64,000 bases of DNA. It comes from Tateyamaria omphalii. Lineage in GTDB: Bacteria; Pseudomonadota; Alphaproteobacteria; Rhodobacterales; Rhodobacteraceae. Shown here piece after piece: positions 35,701 through 44,430 of this stretch (position 1 is its first letter; every line of letters begins with the position of its first letter). The DNA lies in assembly GCF_014651375.1 (NCBI RefSeq), contig NZ_BMWT01000006.1, positions 202,015 through 266,014 on the forward strand, read 5' to 3'. Below the pieces are notes generated by a model that saw nothing but the letters and a program-made list of their open reading frames with translations, did no database searches and had not been told where the DNA came from. The position numbers and the translations under genes were made by a program.

Positions 35701-36676
35701 CGCTGTTCAACTCTGCGCGGCCCGCCAATTGCAAGGCGCGGGTGTCCAGGGAAAACGCCTCCAGTGACAACGCACCATCCGCATCGCTGCTGCCGCGCGC
35801 GGTCAGCGCCACATCCGTCCCGAAGAAGGCGCGGTATTCCTGCAGGAATAGGGCCGACACATCGCCATCCAGCGCGGCATCAAAGGTCATCGGCCCGTCC
35901 GCTTCGCTCTGCAGCGCCAGCGTGCCGGTCAGGCGCTGCGTGTCGTCGGTGCGCAAATCCAGCGTTGCGCCAAAATCGCTCAACACCCCCGCGCCCGACA
36001 CAGTCAGATCAACGCTGGGGCGGTCGGGGATGTTCAACACGCCGGAAACCAGCCCACCCGCGCCCTCGCGCAGTTGCAGATCAAGGAACAGGTCGCGGGT
36101 GTTGTTGGCATAGGCCGCGGTAACTTCGAACACATCAAGTGCCACATCGGTGCGTGTCGCAGTGATGCTTGTGTTGCCTGCTCCACCAGCCAATGTCGCG
36201 GTTCCGGTTATGGAAAACGTGGCAGGGTCCCCAAGCACCGGGGCACCCAACACAACCTCGGCCAGATCAAGCTGTGCGATGCTGATCGATGCGGGCAGGT
36301 CGGGCAGGGCAAAGGGGGTTGCCTCGGGCGCTGGCAGGTCGCCGCCTGAGGCGGCACCGGGCAGGCGCGGCAGCTCGATGCGGCCTGCGCGCAACTCCTG
36401 AATGTCGATGGCAGCACGGAACAATGCGCGGCGGTTCCACTGCATCGCCACGTCTTCCATCGTCAGCCAGATGCCCTGATCGTCGGCAATCGTGATGCGC
36501 TCGATCGTGGCGCGGCTGCTCAGCGCCCCCGCAAACCCGTCAATGCGCACGATGCGCCCTTCACCGCCCAGGCTGCTTTCCAGTAGCCCAACCAGGAATC
36601 CGCGATCTTCATCGTTGTCCTGCGCCAGCGCCGCGGCGGGCCAGATCAGGACTAGAAAAATCGCCAAATACCGCAT
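32750..36676 (-). CDS. tamB: Translocation/assembly module protein TamB
   Basis: A 1308-residue AsmA-like bridge protein. A signal anchor (LAIFLVLIWPAAALAQ) is followed by a very long beta-taco region of repeats and the C-terminal DUF490 (TamB) domain (about 950-1308), ending GIGIFIERDY. It spans the periplasm from the inner membrane to TamA and is implicated in outer-membrane protein insertion and lipid traffic. Its ATG overlaps the tamA stop as TGATG. The repeated motif (LTV/ALDGT, then AEGWTFDAAVTGPYES) in the middle gives detectable internal repetition. Length is normal for the family. Confidence 0.93.
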   Translation of the reverse strand: MRYLAIFLVLIWPAAALAQDNDEDRGFLVGLLESSLGGEGRIVRIDGFAGALSSRATIERITIADDQGIWLTMEDVAMQWNRRALFRAAIDIQELRAGRIELPRLPGAASGGDLPAPEATPFALPDLPASISIAQLDLAEVVLGAPVLGDPATFSITGTATLAGGAGNTSITATRTDVALDVFEVTAAYANNTRDLFLDLQLREGAGGLVSGVLNIPDRPSVDLTVSGAGVLSDFGATLDLRTDDTQRLTGTLALQSEADGPMTFDAALDGDVSALFLQEYRAFFGTDVALTARGSSDADGALSLEAFSLDTRALQLAGRAELNSDAWPTVLDIEGTLADPDGEPLRLPGDTLLTGASIIVDFNADQSDALVARINATGLEQPDATVDQIALDFDGTLSGAVGTIGALAGRLNVDANGVALSDPGLARAVGSALSGGFDITYADDAPLALTNLTLASAAWALMGQAEVSGFDEGFETTFDTALVTRDLSAFADLAGLDLSGAGDLALSGTAALGGFFDIKVRGQTRELAIGVPQADTLLAGQTDLILAARRDTTGTFVDRLTLENPALDLTASADLRTGGSVARFNAAWADVGQVTEAVDGPLTVDGTATQTGEVWDISAGLAGPLDSTATGTARVAPDGTEIALEAAVGDLSPLVPQIEGGADLTATARQADGVWQFDSTIDGPAQTRAEVTGQFDGTNVTARYDVAVPTIDAFAPGVPGGATLNGDVAQTAEGWTFDAAVTGPYESAGTISGTYADSLTSDFDLRLPNVGAVAPGVNGPLALDGTLSQTPEGWEVVTDVAGPYSSSGRVSASLRDGVLGAGYALTLPNVAPLVPGLAGSMTVNGTAQQDGADYDIIARIAGPSGATATATGRVRGDGTLDLATRGQVQLGLANPFIAPRTIIGTADFDLNVNGPPALGSVSGQISTQGAQLATPSLPVSVSDLSGAARLSGGQAVLDFTGAISEGGSIGISGPITLSGSYPAQLDVSLNAVTLRDPQLYNTTVDGQVALRGPLTGGAAISGQINLGETDVRVPSSGISTFGAVPDITHIGATRPVMRTRERAGLVKTSGQTATGSAYPLDIQINAPNRIFVRGRGIDAEMGGQLRLSGTTADMISTGQFNLIRGRIDVLTKRFELTEGRVALQGRFEPLLRLVAETPTSAGSARIVVEGPADDPEVTFESTPDAPQDQVLAQIFFGRDITQLSAFQALQLASAVAALAGQGGEGIVSRLRGSFGLDDLDVTSDEEGNTAVRAGRYISENVYTDVTVGGADGPEVSLNIDLTPNITARGTLGADANTGIGIFIERDY

Positions 36677-38460
36677 CAGAAGGCCTGCCCAATACCGATG
36701 TAAAGCTCTACCCCGGAGCTGTCGCCCGGCCCTGAACCGGGGACAGCCACATCCAGCCGAATGGGACCGATCCCGGTGTCATAGCGGATGCCAGCGCCAA
36801 ACCCGGTGTGCCATTCGCCTGACCCGTCGATAAAGCTCTCGGGTCCGACATAGCCTGCGTCATAGAACCCCACGACCGAAAACTTGTCGCCCGTCTTGAC
36901 GCGCACTTCCCCCGATATCCCGGCAAAGGCACGGCCCCCGATGGTTACGCCCGGGCTCAGCTCCACGCCAAGGGATTGGTAGTCCTGACCGCGCACCGTC
37001 CCGCTGCCGCCGGAAAAGAACAGGAAGTCGGCAGGCGCTTCTTCGATGGAGGGACCGGCCACTGACCCCAACAGCCCACGCACGGCGAAAACAACCCGGT
37101 CACCCAGCTTGCGATAGGTGCGCACGTCGATGGTGGACAGCACGCCCTCGCTGGTACCTTCGATGTTCACGAAAGGCTGCACCAAGGCCTCTGCATAGTA
37201 GCCGCGCGTCGGGTTCAACGGATTATCACGCCGGTCGAACTTGGCCCTGAAGGGCAATGTGAGGATCGTGTAGTCGCGCTCGCCCAGATCATCACGCGTT
37301 TCGGCCTTTCTTAACCCAAGACCGTAGTCGTATTCGCGGTCCTCGCTCGCAAAATAGGTGGTACTGAACTCCAACCGCGCAGTTCGGGAAAACAGGTTTG
37401 GGTCGTCGCGCTGTTCAATCTCCGCCAGCAATTGAGCTTCAAGGTCGGTGCGCCAAGTGGCAGGGCGGGACAGTTGTGCGCCCAAGCGAAAGTCGACACC
37501 GTCGGTGTCGCCACCGACGCCACTGATTTCACCGTCGATTTGCAGGCGTTCAGCCCCGCCAAAGATGTTGCGATGCAGCCAAAGCGCACTGACGCTGACG
37601 CCATCGGTGGTGCCATATTCCGCGCCAAAGCTATAGCGGCGGGGCAATCGGTCGGCGATCTGCGCGGTCACATCCAGCGTGCCATCGGCATTGGCGGTCT
37701 CCGCTTCGGTCAGGGTGGCCGACGCAAAGGTGCCGGTTCGCCGCAGTCGGGTTTCAACCTTGTCCAGCGTGTCAGGGTCAAACACCTCGCCGCTGGGCCA
37801 GCCGGCAATCTCGCGGATACGCTTTTCACGCACAGCGCTGTCACCCTCCAGACCCAACCGTCCCAGACGAAGTCGCGGGCCAGGGTCCAGCCGGACATCT
37901 GCATTCAGTTGGCCTGCCGGGTGGTTCGCCGTGATCTGTTGACCGCTGACCGATGCCTTGGCGTGACCTTCGTGCCGCCACCCTTCAATGCCTGCACTGG
38001 TTGCATCCCGTAGAGCGGACACGCTTGCCGTCTCTCCAGTTTGCACTTGCGGGGACGGGGTGCTGCCGGGGGCCAATGGTCGCACGGTAACCGTGCCAAA
38101 GCTGAACACCTTGCCGGGATCCACGGTCAAGATGACGGTGCCAACGCTTTGCGGGGCCGATATGGGCGATAATCCTGCTGCCTCTTGCCCATCCACGGTG
38201 ATTGAAATGGTGGGGCCGAAATACCCCCGGTCATAGAGAAGGGCGATCAGCCGGGTATAGTCGGCCTGCGCGGCGCTGATCACATCGATAGACCGAACGG
38301 TGCCCTCTTCGTCCTGCAACCCGGCAGTCAGAGATGCCGCGCGCAAGTCTTCGGTCAGCGCATCAGGCGCGCGTACAACCACGTCTAGGGCCCAAGAAGG
38401 GGCCGATAGGCCAACGCTGACCCCGCAGACCGCCAAAAACCGGCAGGTATTCCGATACAT
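36676..38460 (-). CDS. tamA: Outer-membrane assembly factor TamA (Omp85)
   Basis: A 594-residue Omp85-family protein. The signal peptide ends near SWA (about 25); POTRA-type domains span about 26-270; and a 16-strand barrel follows, with the lid/lock motif region GGSGTVRGQDYQSLG. The C-terminal strand ends in Phe (LYIGIGQAF), the usual Omp85 signal. It works with TamB, encoded immediately downstream with coupled translation. Confidence 0.93.
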   Translation of the reverse strand: MYRNTCRFLAVCGVSVGLSAPSWALDVVVRAPDALTEDLRAASLTAGLQDEEGTVRSIDVISAAQADYTRLIALLYDRGYFGPTISITVDGQEAAGLSPISAPQSVGTVILTVDPGKVFSFGTVTVRPLAPGSTPSPQVQTGETASVSALRDATSAGIEGWRHEGHAKASVSGQQITANHPAGQLNADVRLDPGPRLRLGRLGLEGDSAVREKRIREIAGWPSGEVFDPDTLDKVETRLRRTGTFASATLTEAETANADGTLDVTAQIADRLPRRYSFGAEYGTTDGVSVSALWLHRNIFGGAERLQIDGEISGVGGDTDGVDFRLGAQLSRPATWRTDLEAQLLAEIEQRDDPNLFSRTARLEFSTTYFASEDREYDYGLGLRKAETRDDLGERDYTILTLPFRAKFDRRDNPLNPTRGYYAEALVQPFVNIEGTSEGVLSTIDVRTYRKLGDRVVFAVRGLLGSVAGPSIEEAPADFLFFSGGSGTVRGQDYQSLGVELSPGVTIGGRAFAGISGEVRVKTGDKFSVVGFYDAGYVGPESFIDGSGEWHTGFGAGIRYDTGIGPIRLDVAVPGSGPGDSSGVELYIGIGQAF

Positions 38461-38560
38461 TGCAGTACTCCGCCGCGCGCAGCACGCGGCCTTATGCTAC
38501 GTGCATGCCAAATCTGGGGCCAAGGTTCCAGCGTCTTGACTGGAATTGTGGCGACGGGCG

Positions 38561-41500
38561 TCAGGTTTTGACGTAACCGGCGACGACTTGCAGCAGGCGA
38601 AAGGCCGTGGCGGCATCGTTTTCAACCACCGCCATGAATTCCTCTTCGCCAATGCGCAAGCAGGTCAACTCGCTCTTGGCGCGCATATCCAATGCGCGGG
38701 GTTCGCTGCGGATCAAGCCCAACTCACCCACAAGGGCACCGGAACCGACTGTTGCAATCAGCGCGTCATCGGCCCCGTCCTGCGGCAATAGCAGATCAGC
38801 CTCTCCGTCGATGACCATGTATGCGCCATCGGTTGGGTCGTCATTCCTGTGGAACACATATTCACCGGGATGCGCCGTATACCAACGCGCCCCGAACGCC
38901 AACAGGCGCAACTGCTTGCGCTTTAGACCCGAGAACATGGGCGCTTGGCGCAACGCATCAACCTTGCGTGCCAGGTCCGCGCTGGCATCCGTACCCGCTT
39001 CGATCCGCTCTCCTTCTGTGCCCTGCAACCGACCTTGGACAATCTCGACATGCGCGTCGAAGGCATCGTCGTCTTCGAAAGACGTGCCCAACACGATCAG
39101 GGCGGTGTCGGGCAACAAGGCGCGCAGGTTGCGGAACAGCGCGGCGCGCGTTTCCTCTCCATAGCTGGCCATCGGTTCATCCAAAATCAGGATGTCGGGT
39201 CGCTTGATCGTGGCGCGGCTGATCGACAAGGGTTCAGCAAACAGGGCGGGCAAGTTGGCGCCTCCCAAGGCGATTGGCACGTCAAAGACCAATTCCAACA
39301 CCAGTTGATTGGCGCCCGCCTCGGTCAGTGCTTCAACGACGATGCGGCGCAGATCATCGGCTCGTGCGCCAGCACTGTCGGACACCTTGCCATAAAGCGC
39401 GTTTTCCAGAACTGACAAGCCATGCACATGGGCATCCGGCTGGATGGGAACAAAGATGTTTTTCATCTGCCGACGCAGTTCCGCACCATGCTCGGCCCGC
39501 ATCTTTAGCACTTGCTCGCGCACATCCTCGGGAAAGGCGGCGGCGACCTGTTCGGCCGTGATGTTGCTGGGCACGCTCAAAAGCAGGGCCAGTTCCTTAT
39601 CGGTGATGTCGGACCCGGCAGGCTTGCGGTCCACCAGCTCAAGCGCGGTCTCGTAAATCTCGACCTCGAGCCCCAGCTTGCGAAACAACGGGTGATCCGT
39701 ACCGTTTGGACCAAAGGTCTGACGCAGCATCTCGAGGATGTTGCGCGCCATTTGCTCAAGGTTCGAGGCCAGCGACAGGTCGTGTAACAAGCGCAGGAAC
39801 TCGATCTCGGCTTCGATCAGTTCCGGGCCAATGACCTCGCGCGGTGTGGCAAAAAGAGTGTTCTCGGCAACGGGCAGGGCCGGATTGTATTTATCGGGAT
39901 CAAACGGGTGAACATAGCGAGCCAACCCAGCCTCGGCGACGGCAGTCGCCACTTTGGGGCGCAGGTCGATCAGGGCTTTGGCAAGTTGAGGGTGTTCCTT
40001 ATCGTCAAAGGTCTGGTCCATGGTTCGACGCGTCAGCGCATCACCCGACCCGCTGCCGTCAATCAATGTGTACCACCATGTCCGCAGCGCGTTCTTGTCC
40101 GGAACGCCTGCAATGGTCGGGTCCAGCCATTTGCCATCCACCATGTCCGGGGTGTTGCCGGCCCGGATCGCCTCGCGCTTGAAATCCGTCTCTTCACTTG
40201 CGACGGTCGGGGCAAGGCGCATGGGCATCATCACGTTCTGGCCGTAGCTGCCCTGGAACATGATGGGGCGCGAATTGGCATGGCCGATGCGCCTGGCAAT
40301 CGCCGTCTGGTGAAGCGAGCGGATGTCGTGGCCAGATACAGTAACCGTGCCACTTGTCGGCAGAGTTTCCCGCGTCAGCACCTCGGCCAGGGCGCGACGA
40401 TCCTCGTCATTGGGGGCAGCGATGGCAAGGCTTGTCCCCGCGGGGACAGTCAGCGAAATGTCTTCCAGCACCGCGTTTCCATCACCATCACTGACTGTGA
40501 CATGATCCAGAACGATGTCTCCGGTCAGGCGTGGCGTTTCGGGTGCAAGACCATAGAACAGATCGTCCTCAATCATGCCCGCGGGGGCAAAGCGTTCGGT
40601 GATGGTATCCCAGCGCAGGGACATGTCGGCCACCTGGTTGTAATAGGCCAGCAACTCCTTCCACGGGCTCGAAAGATCCTTGTAGGCCGCCAAAGCTGCA
40701 ACCAAGGCCCCGATGGTCACGTCGCCCCGGATTACCAGATAGCCACCAACGGAAAAGAAAAAAAACGGCGTCAGTTGTGTGATGAAGTTGTTGAGGAACT
40801 TCATAAAGAATTTCTTCTGGTAGATCTCGAACCGGATGGCAAAAAGGTTGCCCAGCCTGTCTCCAATCATCGCCATCCGAAAACGCCAGCCGCCATTGAC
40901 GCGCAGGGTGCCCGCACCTGCCGCTCCTTCTCCGATCTCGGCAGCGAGGGCACGGACCTGAATGACACGCTTCTTGTTCAGCAGGTTGATCTGGCGTTGC
41001 AGCTTGGGGATCAGCCACGCCTGCAACGGGATCAGGGCAATGGCGGCCAAGCCGAAGGCGACGGACTGAAAGAACAGAAAGCCAAGGATCGTCAGCATCT
41101 GCCCGGCCTGCAGCACAGGCTGGGCAATGGCGTCGCCCATCAGCCCGCCCATCGGCTCGCTTTCGGCAGTGACCATGCTGACCAGCTCACCTTGGCTGGT
41201 GCGCTCGAAATAGGGCTGCGGAAAGCGCAGGATGCGGGCAATCAAGGTATAGCGAAAGCGGCGCAACAGGCGTTCGGCCAGCACGCCTTTCATCGTGTTG
41301 ATCCGCATCTTGAGCAGGCCATGGCACAAAACGGCCACGAGGAACCCGCCACACAGCATCATCAGATAAGTGATCTGATCAAACTCGTACCCATAGGCAG
41401 AGACAGTCGGGGATCCTGACCCAATAGCGTCATTGATGATCTGCTTGGGCAGCTCCAGCGTCAGGTAGAGCAGCGGAAACAGCATCAGCGTCACCACCAA
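38561..41500 (-). CDS. ABC-type membrane protein with degenerate NBD and C-terminal cyclic-nucleotide-binding domain
   Basis: At least 979 residues. About six membrane segments form an exporter-type domain (about 1-285). The nucleotide-binding domain begins near 325, but Walker A is lost (SLAIAAPNDEDRRALAE at about 357-372). A roughly 300-residue insert follows, and then Walker B (DILILDEPM) without an LSGGQ signature. A Crp-like cyclic-nucleotide-binding domain (about 845-979, GEYVFHRNDDPTDGAYMVIDG) ends the protein. ATP hydrolysis seems unlikely at this site. The given start is a TTG at 41500. Good family-like sequence (IIERSLFGFIWTYSKRDQ) continues upstream to about 41563 with no ATG, GTG or TTG, so the true start may be ATA/ATC or a base may be missing. 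Confidence 0.8.
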   Translation of the reverse strand: MVVTLMLFPLLYLTLELPKQIINDAIGSGSPTVSAYGYEFDQITYLMMLCGGFLVAVLCHGLLKMRINTMKGVLAERLLRRFRYTLIARILRFPQPYFERTSQGELVSMVTAESEPMGGLMGDAIAQPVLQAGQMLTILGFLFFQSVAFGLAAIALIPLQAWLIPKLQRQINLLNKKRVIQVRALAAEIGEGAAGAGTLRVNGGWRFRMAMIGDRLGNLFAIRFEIYQKKFFMKFLNNFITQLTPFFFFSVGGYLVIRGDVTIGALVAALAAYKDLSSPWKELLAYYNQVADMSLRWDTITERFAPAGMIEDDLFYGLAPETPRLTGDIVLDHVTVSDGDGNAVLEDISLTVPAGTSLAIAAPNDEDRRALAEVLTRETLPTSGTVTVSGHDIRSLHQTAIARRIGHANSRPIMFQGSYGQNVMMPMRLAPTVASEETDFKREAIRAGNTPDMVDGKWLDPTIAGVPDKNALRTWWYTLIDGSGSGDALTRRTMDQTFDDKEHPQLAKALIDLRPKVATAVAEAGLARYVHPFDPDKYNPALPVAENTLFATPREVIGPELIEAEIEFLRLLHDLSLASNLEQMARNILEMLRQTFGPNGTDHPLFRKLGLEVEIYETALELVDRKPAGSDITDKELALLLSVPSNITAEQVAAAFPEDVREQVLKMRAEHGAELRRQMKNIFVPIQPDAHVHGLSVLENALYGKVSDSAGARADDLRRIVVEALTEAGANQLVLELVFDVPIALGGANLPALFAEPLSISRATIKRPDILILDEPMASYGEETRAALFRNLRALLPDTALIVLGTSFEDDDAFDAHVEIVQGRLQGTEGERIEAGTDASADLARKVDALRQAPMFSGLKRKQLRLLAFGARWYTAHPGEYVFHRNDDPTDGAYMVIDGEADLLLPQDGADDALIATVGSGALVGELGLIRSEPRALDMRAKSELTCLRIGEEEFMAVVENDAATAFRLLQVVAGYVKT

Positions 41501-41722
41501 CAGGATCAGCTGATCGCGTTTCGAGTAGGTCCAGATAAATCCAAAGAGGGAGCGTTCTATGATGCTTGTCCACGTCGTGAAGGGGCGGGAATTGCGCCCA
41601 CCATCAGCCTAACAACGGCGATCACGGGAAATCAATGGCGCGTCAGCATACGGTACGGCATGGATTGCGACAAAACACATCGCAGCCTAGGGTAAAGGCA
41701 GAGGAAACGCGAAAGGCACACT

Positions 41723-42103
41723 TTGACCGACCCAGTTACCTTTGCTTTGGTTCTGCTGTTTCTGCTGCAGGCAAAGCACCTGTTTGCCGACTTCTACATG
41801 CAAACGCCAAGGATGCTGGCGAACCGTGGGCGCTACCTGCATGTGGGGCGGCTGCAACATGCTGGGCTGCACGGGGTGGGGTCGCTGGTCGCCATGGTGC
41901 TGGTTGGTGTGCCAGTGGCCTTGGCACTGATAGTGGCGCTGGTCGAATGGGCTGTGCATTTCCACATAGACTGGGGCAAGGGGCGCTGGTCTGAACATAC
42001 AGGCCATGGCCCCGACCAGGGCGGTTTCTGGCGCGCCTTCGGGCTGGATCAAGCGCTGCACCAGTGGACATATCTTGTCATGGTCTGGGTCGTGTTGCCT
42101 TGA
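41723..42103 (+). CDS. DUF3307 membrane protein
   Basis: A 126-residue inner-membrane protein of the DUF3307 family with three or four hydrophobic segments and the conserved start FLLQAKHLFADFYMQ and His-rich loop (VHFHIDWGKGRW). Function is unknown; family members sometimes neighbour phage or restriction genes. The start is TTG at 41723 with AAAGG six bases earlier. Confidence 0.75.
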   Translation: MTDPVTFALVLLFLLQAKHLFADFYMQTPRMLANRGRYLHVGRLQHAGLHGVGSLVAMVLVGVPVALALIVALVEWAVHFHIDWGKGRWSEHTGHGPDQGGFWRAFGLDQALHQWTYLVMVWVVLP

Positions 42104-42185
42104 ACGTCGACGACGCGGGACGAAGCTGCTTTTCGCTGCGCTTGCGCTAAGGTCTGCTTTGTGAGTTCCTTCGTTCAGAAACGGC

Positions 42186-42491
42186 CTAAGAAAGCGAAGC
42201 TGCCCAGCCCAAAAAATCCTCGAGCAGAAAACGGACGCCCTTGTCTGGAATAACCCAATCAGCCCTGGATTCATTGAACCAAAGCGTGCCCAGGTCCGTT
42301 TTGTCGTCAGCTAAGAGACTTTTGCCATACTTGGCCAGTTCCCGGACTGCCTGATCACCGTATCCTTGCCGAAAATCTTCATAAATTTCATAGCGCGCAC
42401 CCGGCGTGTCTGAATCCCATCCGGGATAGACAAGGTCTAGGTCCTGGTGAAGCTGTAGAGTAAAGTCATAAAAAGACTGTGGTGGCTTCAT
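42186..42491 (-). CDS. Candidate immunity protein to MuF-RNase A toxin
   Basis: A 101-residue acidic soluble protein (DLDLVYPGWDSDTPGARYEIYEDF). Its ATG at 42491 lies one base after the toxin stop, with the ribosome site GGAGGG inside the toxin coding end, so translation is coupled. Small size, acidity and position directly downstream of a C-terminal toxin domain are the standard layout of a cognate immunity gene, and the sequence resembles CdiI-type immunity proteins. Neutralisation of the RNase is inference. Confidence 0.65.
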   Translation of the reverse strand: MKPPQSFYDFTLQLHQDLDLVYPGWDSDTPGARYEIYEDFRQGYGDQAVRELAKYGKSLLADDKTDLGTLWFNESRADWVIPDKGVRFLLEDFLGWAASLS

Positions 42492-42492
42492 A

Positions 42493-43542
42493 TCAGTCCC
42501 TCCTTGGATACGATGTGATGATGATAAAGCCATCGGGCATGTCTGGGGCATGCTCAATCACCGTTCCAACCCCAAACGTCTGCCGAAGAATTACGGGTGA
42601 TGAGCGTCGTCGGGTCATTCGGAACGCCTCCGTTCCCGTCGGTGAAGAAAAATCACTTTTCAAGAATGCCCTTTTTCTCCTTCCGCTTACGACGTCTTCG
42701 ACAACAGCAGCATTGTTAGCAAGGTTGGAATTTGTCAACTTGCGTGCAGCCTCAAGGGACGGAAATGATCCGTGACGATAGCGATAAAGGCTAAGAAATG
42801 GTGATCGAACGCGAGGGGTCGTGACAGAACTCAGCAGGAAATCATCGCTCTTTCCTACGTGTTGAGCAATAGTATGCCCTCCACGAACTTCATGTTCCAA
42901 CAAATCTTGTGGCGGAACTCTGCCGTCAAAGTCAGCTAGAATTACGTTGTCTTGAGGGGTTGGCACAATGGGTTCCGCGTAGCACCGGCAGTTATGAGCT
43001 TCGCCCGGATGCCCGCCCGCCGGGGGATCATCCCAGCGAAACACTTGGTCGTCGTAATCTGCATGGCTATCCCGCACTTTGGCGTCATCCTGCGAGCGCC
43101 AAACATAACTCTCAATACCAAGGTCTTCTTGTCGAAGCTGGTTGATCAGACCAGCAAACGCTCGCAGCAAGCGTTCTTCCATTGCCGTGCGCAGAGGTCT
43201 CAGTCGTTGAGGGTCGTCTTGGTACTCATTGAATATGCTATCAAGTCGCGACTCCCATGCGCTTAACGCTTCTTCTTTGGCGTCTGACACATCTCTTAGA
43301 TCAGCTTCAGAAACGAGCGGCACGGTATCTGGGGGCGTCAAAGCGTTCAGAAGCATTCGGGTGTTTTCGGCCGTCACTTGGTCAAGGCGGTCGCCAAAAT
43401 CGGCCCGTAGAGTGGAGTGGTTCGGGAAAGCCGATTTGAGAGAAAGCCCAAGTTTTTGGCCTAGAATTCTCCCGTGCCGGTGCGAAAGGACGTATTGGCC
43501 AGTGCCGCCATGCCTTAGGAAGTCACTAAAGTTTTGCTGCAT
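42493..43542 (-). CDS. MuF-like phage-head domain fused to RNase A-like CdiA-CT toxin
   Basis: A 349-residue two-part protein. The N-terminal part (about 1-195) is helical and ends in the Mu gpF/SPP1 gp7 minor-head motif (DSHADYDDQVFRWDDPPAGG, then HPGEAHNCRCYAEP, 159-191). The C-terminal part (about 214-349) matches the bacterial RNase A-like CdiA-CT toxin domain: HEVRGGHTIAQHVGKSDD (candidate catalytic His223/His228) and a closing T-S-Y-P (Thr343, Tyr345) like the Thr-x-Tyr active-site pair of the Yersinia kristensenii toxin. The ATG at 43542 follows GCGGAG. There are no other phage head, portal or tail genes nearby. The immunity candidate follows directly. It is a probable polymorphic toxin; the delivery route is unknown. 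Confidence 0.75.
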   Translation of the reverse strand: MQQNFSDFLRHGGTGQYVLSHRHGRILGQKLGLSLKSAFPNHSTLRADFGDRLDQVTAENTRMLLNALTPPDTVPLVSEADLRDVSDAKEEALSAWESRLDSIFNEYQDDPQRLRPLRTAMEERLLRAFAGLINQLRQEDLGIESYVWRSQDDAKVRDSHADYDDQVFRWDDPPAGGHPGEAHNCRCYAEPIVPTPQDNVILADFDGRVPPQDLLEHEVRGGHTIAQHVGKSDDFLLSSVTTPRVRSPFLSLYRYRHGSFPSLEAARKLTNSNLANNAAVVEDVVSGRRKRAFLKSDFSSPTGTEAFRMTRRRSSPVILRQTFGVGTVIEHAPDMPDGFIIITSYPRRD

Positions 43543-43671
43543 GGACACTCCGCGCAATAGTTTAGCAAGACTTACTGCGAATTTATGAACAAAAACTGCT
43601 CGCTGCGTTCTATGAGCAGTTCAATAGCGCAACGTGGTTGACACTCATAAGCAGCCGTTCGTTTATGGCGC

Positions 43672-43692
43672 AGCATTTGGTAGAATGGGCTC
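43672..43692 (+). repeat. Dispersed intergenic repeat, copy A
   Basis: AGCATTTGGTAGAATGGGCTC. It differs at two positions from copy B at 48881. It lies in the gap between the MuF toxin and the XRE regulator. Confidence 0.45.
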
Positions 43693-43819
43693 GCTACGGA
43701 CATCCGCCGCACCTCGTCCCAAGGTCCCCCGGCAGCCCAAATCGGACATTGGATCTACAGTCCTGTTGACCGATCAATGGACAAGGGATGCGTTCGAGCG
43801 CGACATCCCGTTTGGACTG

Positions 43820-44014
43820 TCAGCCCTCTTCTTCAAAAACATCTTCGATCTTCCTTTTAAAGAGCCGCGCGATACGAAAGGCCAAAGGCAGGGAGGGATC
43901 ATATTTTCCGTTTTCGATCGCATTGACTGAATTTCTAGAAACGCCCAGTTCTTTCGCGAGGTCAGCCTGGGTCCACCTGAGCTCAGCCCGCAGCACTCGA
44001 ATTCTGTTCTTCAT
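43820..44014 (-). CDS. Small XRE-family HTH regulator
   Basis: A 64-residue Cro/CI-type regulator consisting of one HTH domain: IRVLRAELRWTQADLAKELG, then VSRNSVNAIENGKYDPSL. This is the short YozG/PF01381 type that usually pairs with a small membrane protein. Its ATG at 44014 overlaps the stop of the upstream membrane-protein gene (ATGA). The frame is open upstream but out of character. Confidence 0.88.
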   Translation of the reverse strand: MKNRIRVLRAELRWTQADLAKELGVSRNSVNAIENGKYDPSLPLAFRIARLFKRKIEDVFEEEG

Positions 44015-44430
44015 CGTTTTGATGCCCACCAGACTGTCAAACCAACGCAGAAGGAGACGCACAAAATTATCGTGGTGAAGGCCACACCAAACCCGAACCC
44101 GGTGGCGGCCGGACTTAGATCCTGCCCTGCTGAAGTTGCTATGCGGGTAATCTTGTTTTGCACGGCAGGTGCTGCGCTCATCATGATGACGCATGCAATT
44201 GAAACTGGCACCCCAATAGCGCTTGCAAATGCCAGTGCGTATCGCGCACTCGCTGCTTCTACTTCATCTGACCCTTGGAAGACCGAGGCAAAACACCAAG
44301 CTGACCATGCGAGACAAAAAAACAAGAAGACGACCTGGGCGATGAAGGGAGGGTCGAACAATAGAAAACCGGAAGTACCAAAAAAGATGACAAACAGCGC
44401 TGCGGCTTGGGTTCGTCCAGAAAGGGGCAT
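44011..44430 (-). CDS. Small membrane protein paired with XRE regulator
   Basis: A 139-residue inner-membrane protein with four hydrophobic segments (about 8-27, 31-48, 62-83 and 107-130). I do not recognise the family. The ATG at 44430 follows AAAGGAC at a good distance; an upstream ATG at 44469 lacks one. It is coupled by ATGA to the XRE gene. In such pairs the membrane protein is usually the effector or ligand sensor. Confidence 0.7.
   Translation of the reverse strand: MPLSGRTQAAALFVIFFGTSGFLLFDPPFIAQVVFLFFCLAWSAWCFASVFQGSDEVEAASARYALAFASAIGVPVSIACVIMMSAAPAVQNKITRIATSAGQDLSPAATGFGFGVAFTTIILCVSFCVGLTVWWASKR

Noticed and set aside
39908..41419. 503-codon plus-strand open frame
   Set aside because: Antisense to the ABC fusion gene, which has clear domain structure. 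The plus-strand product is low-complexity and rich in Gln, His and Arg.
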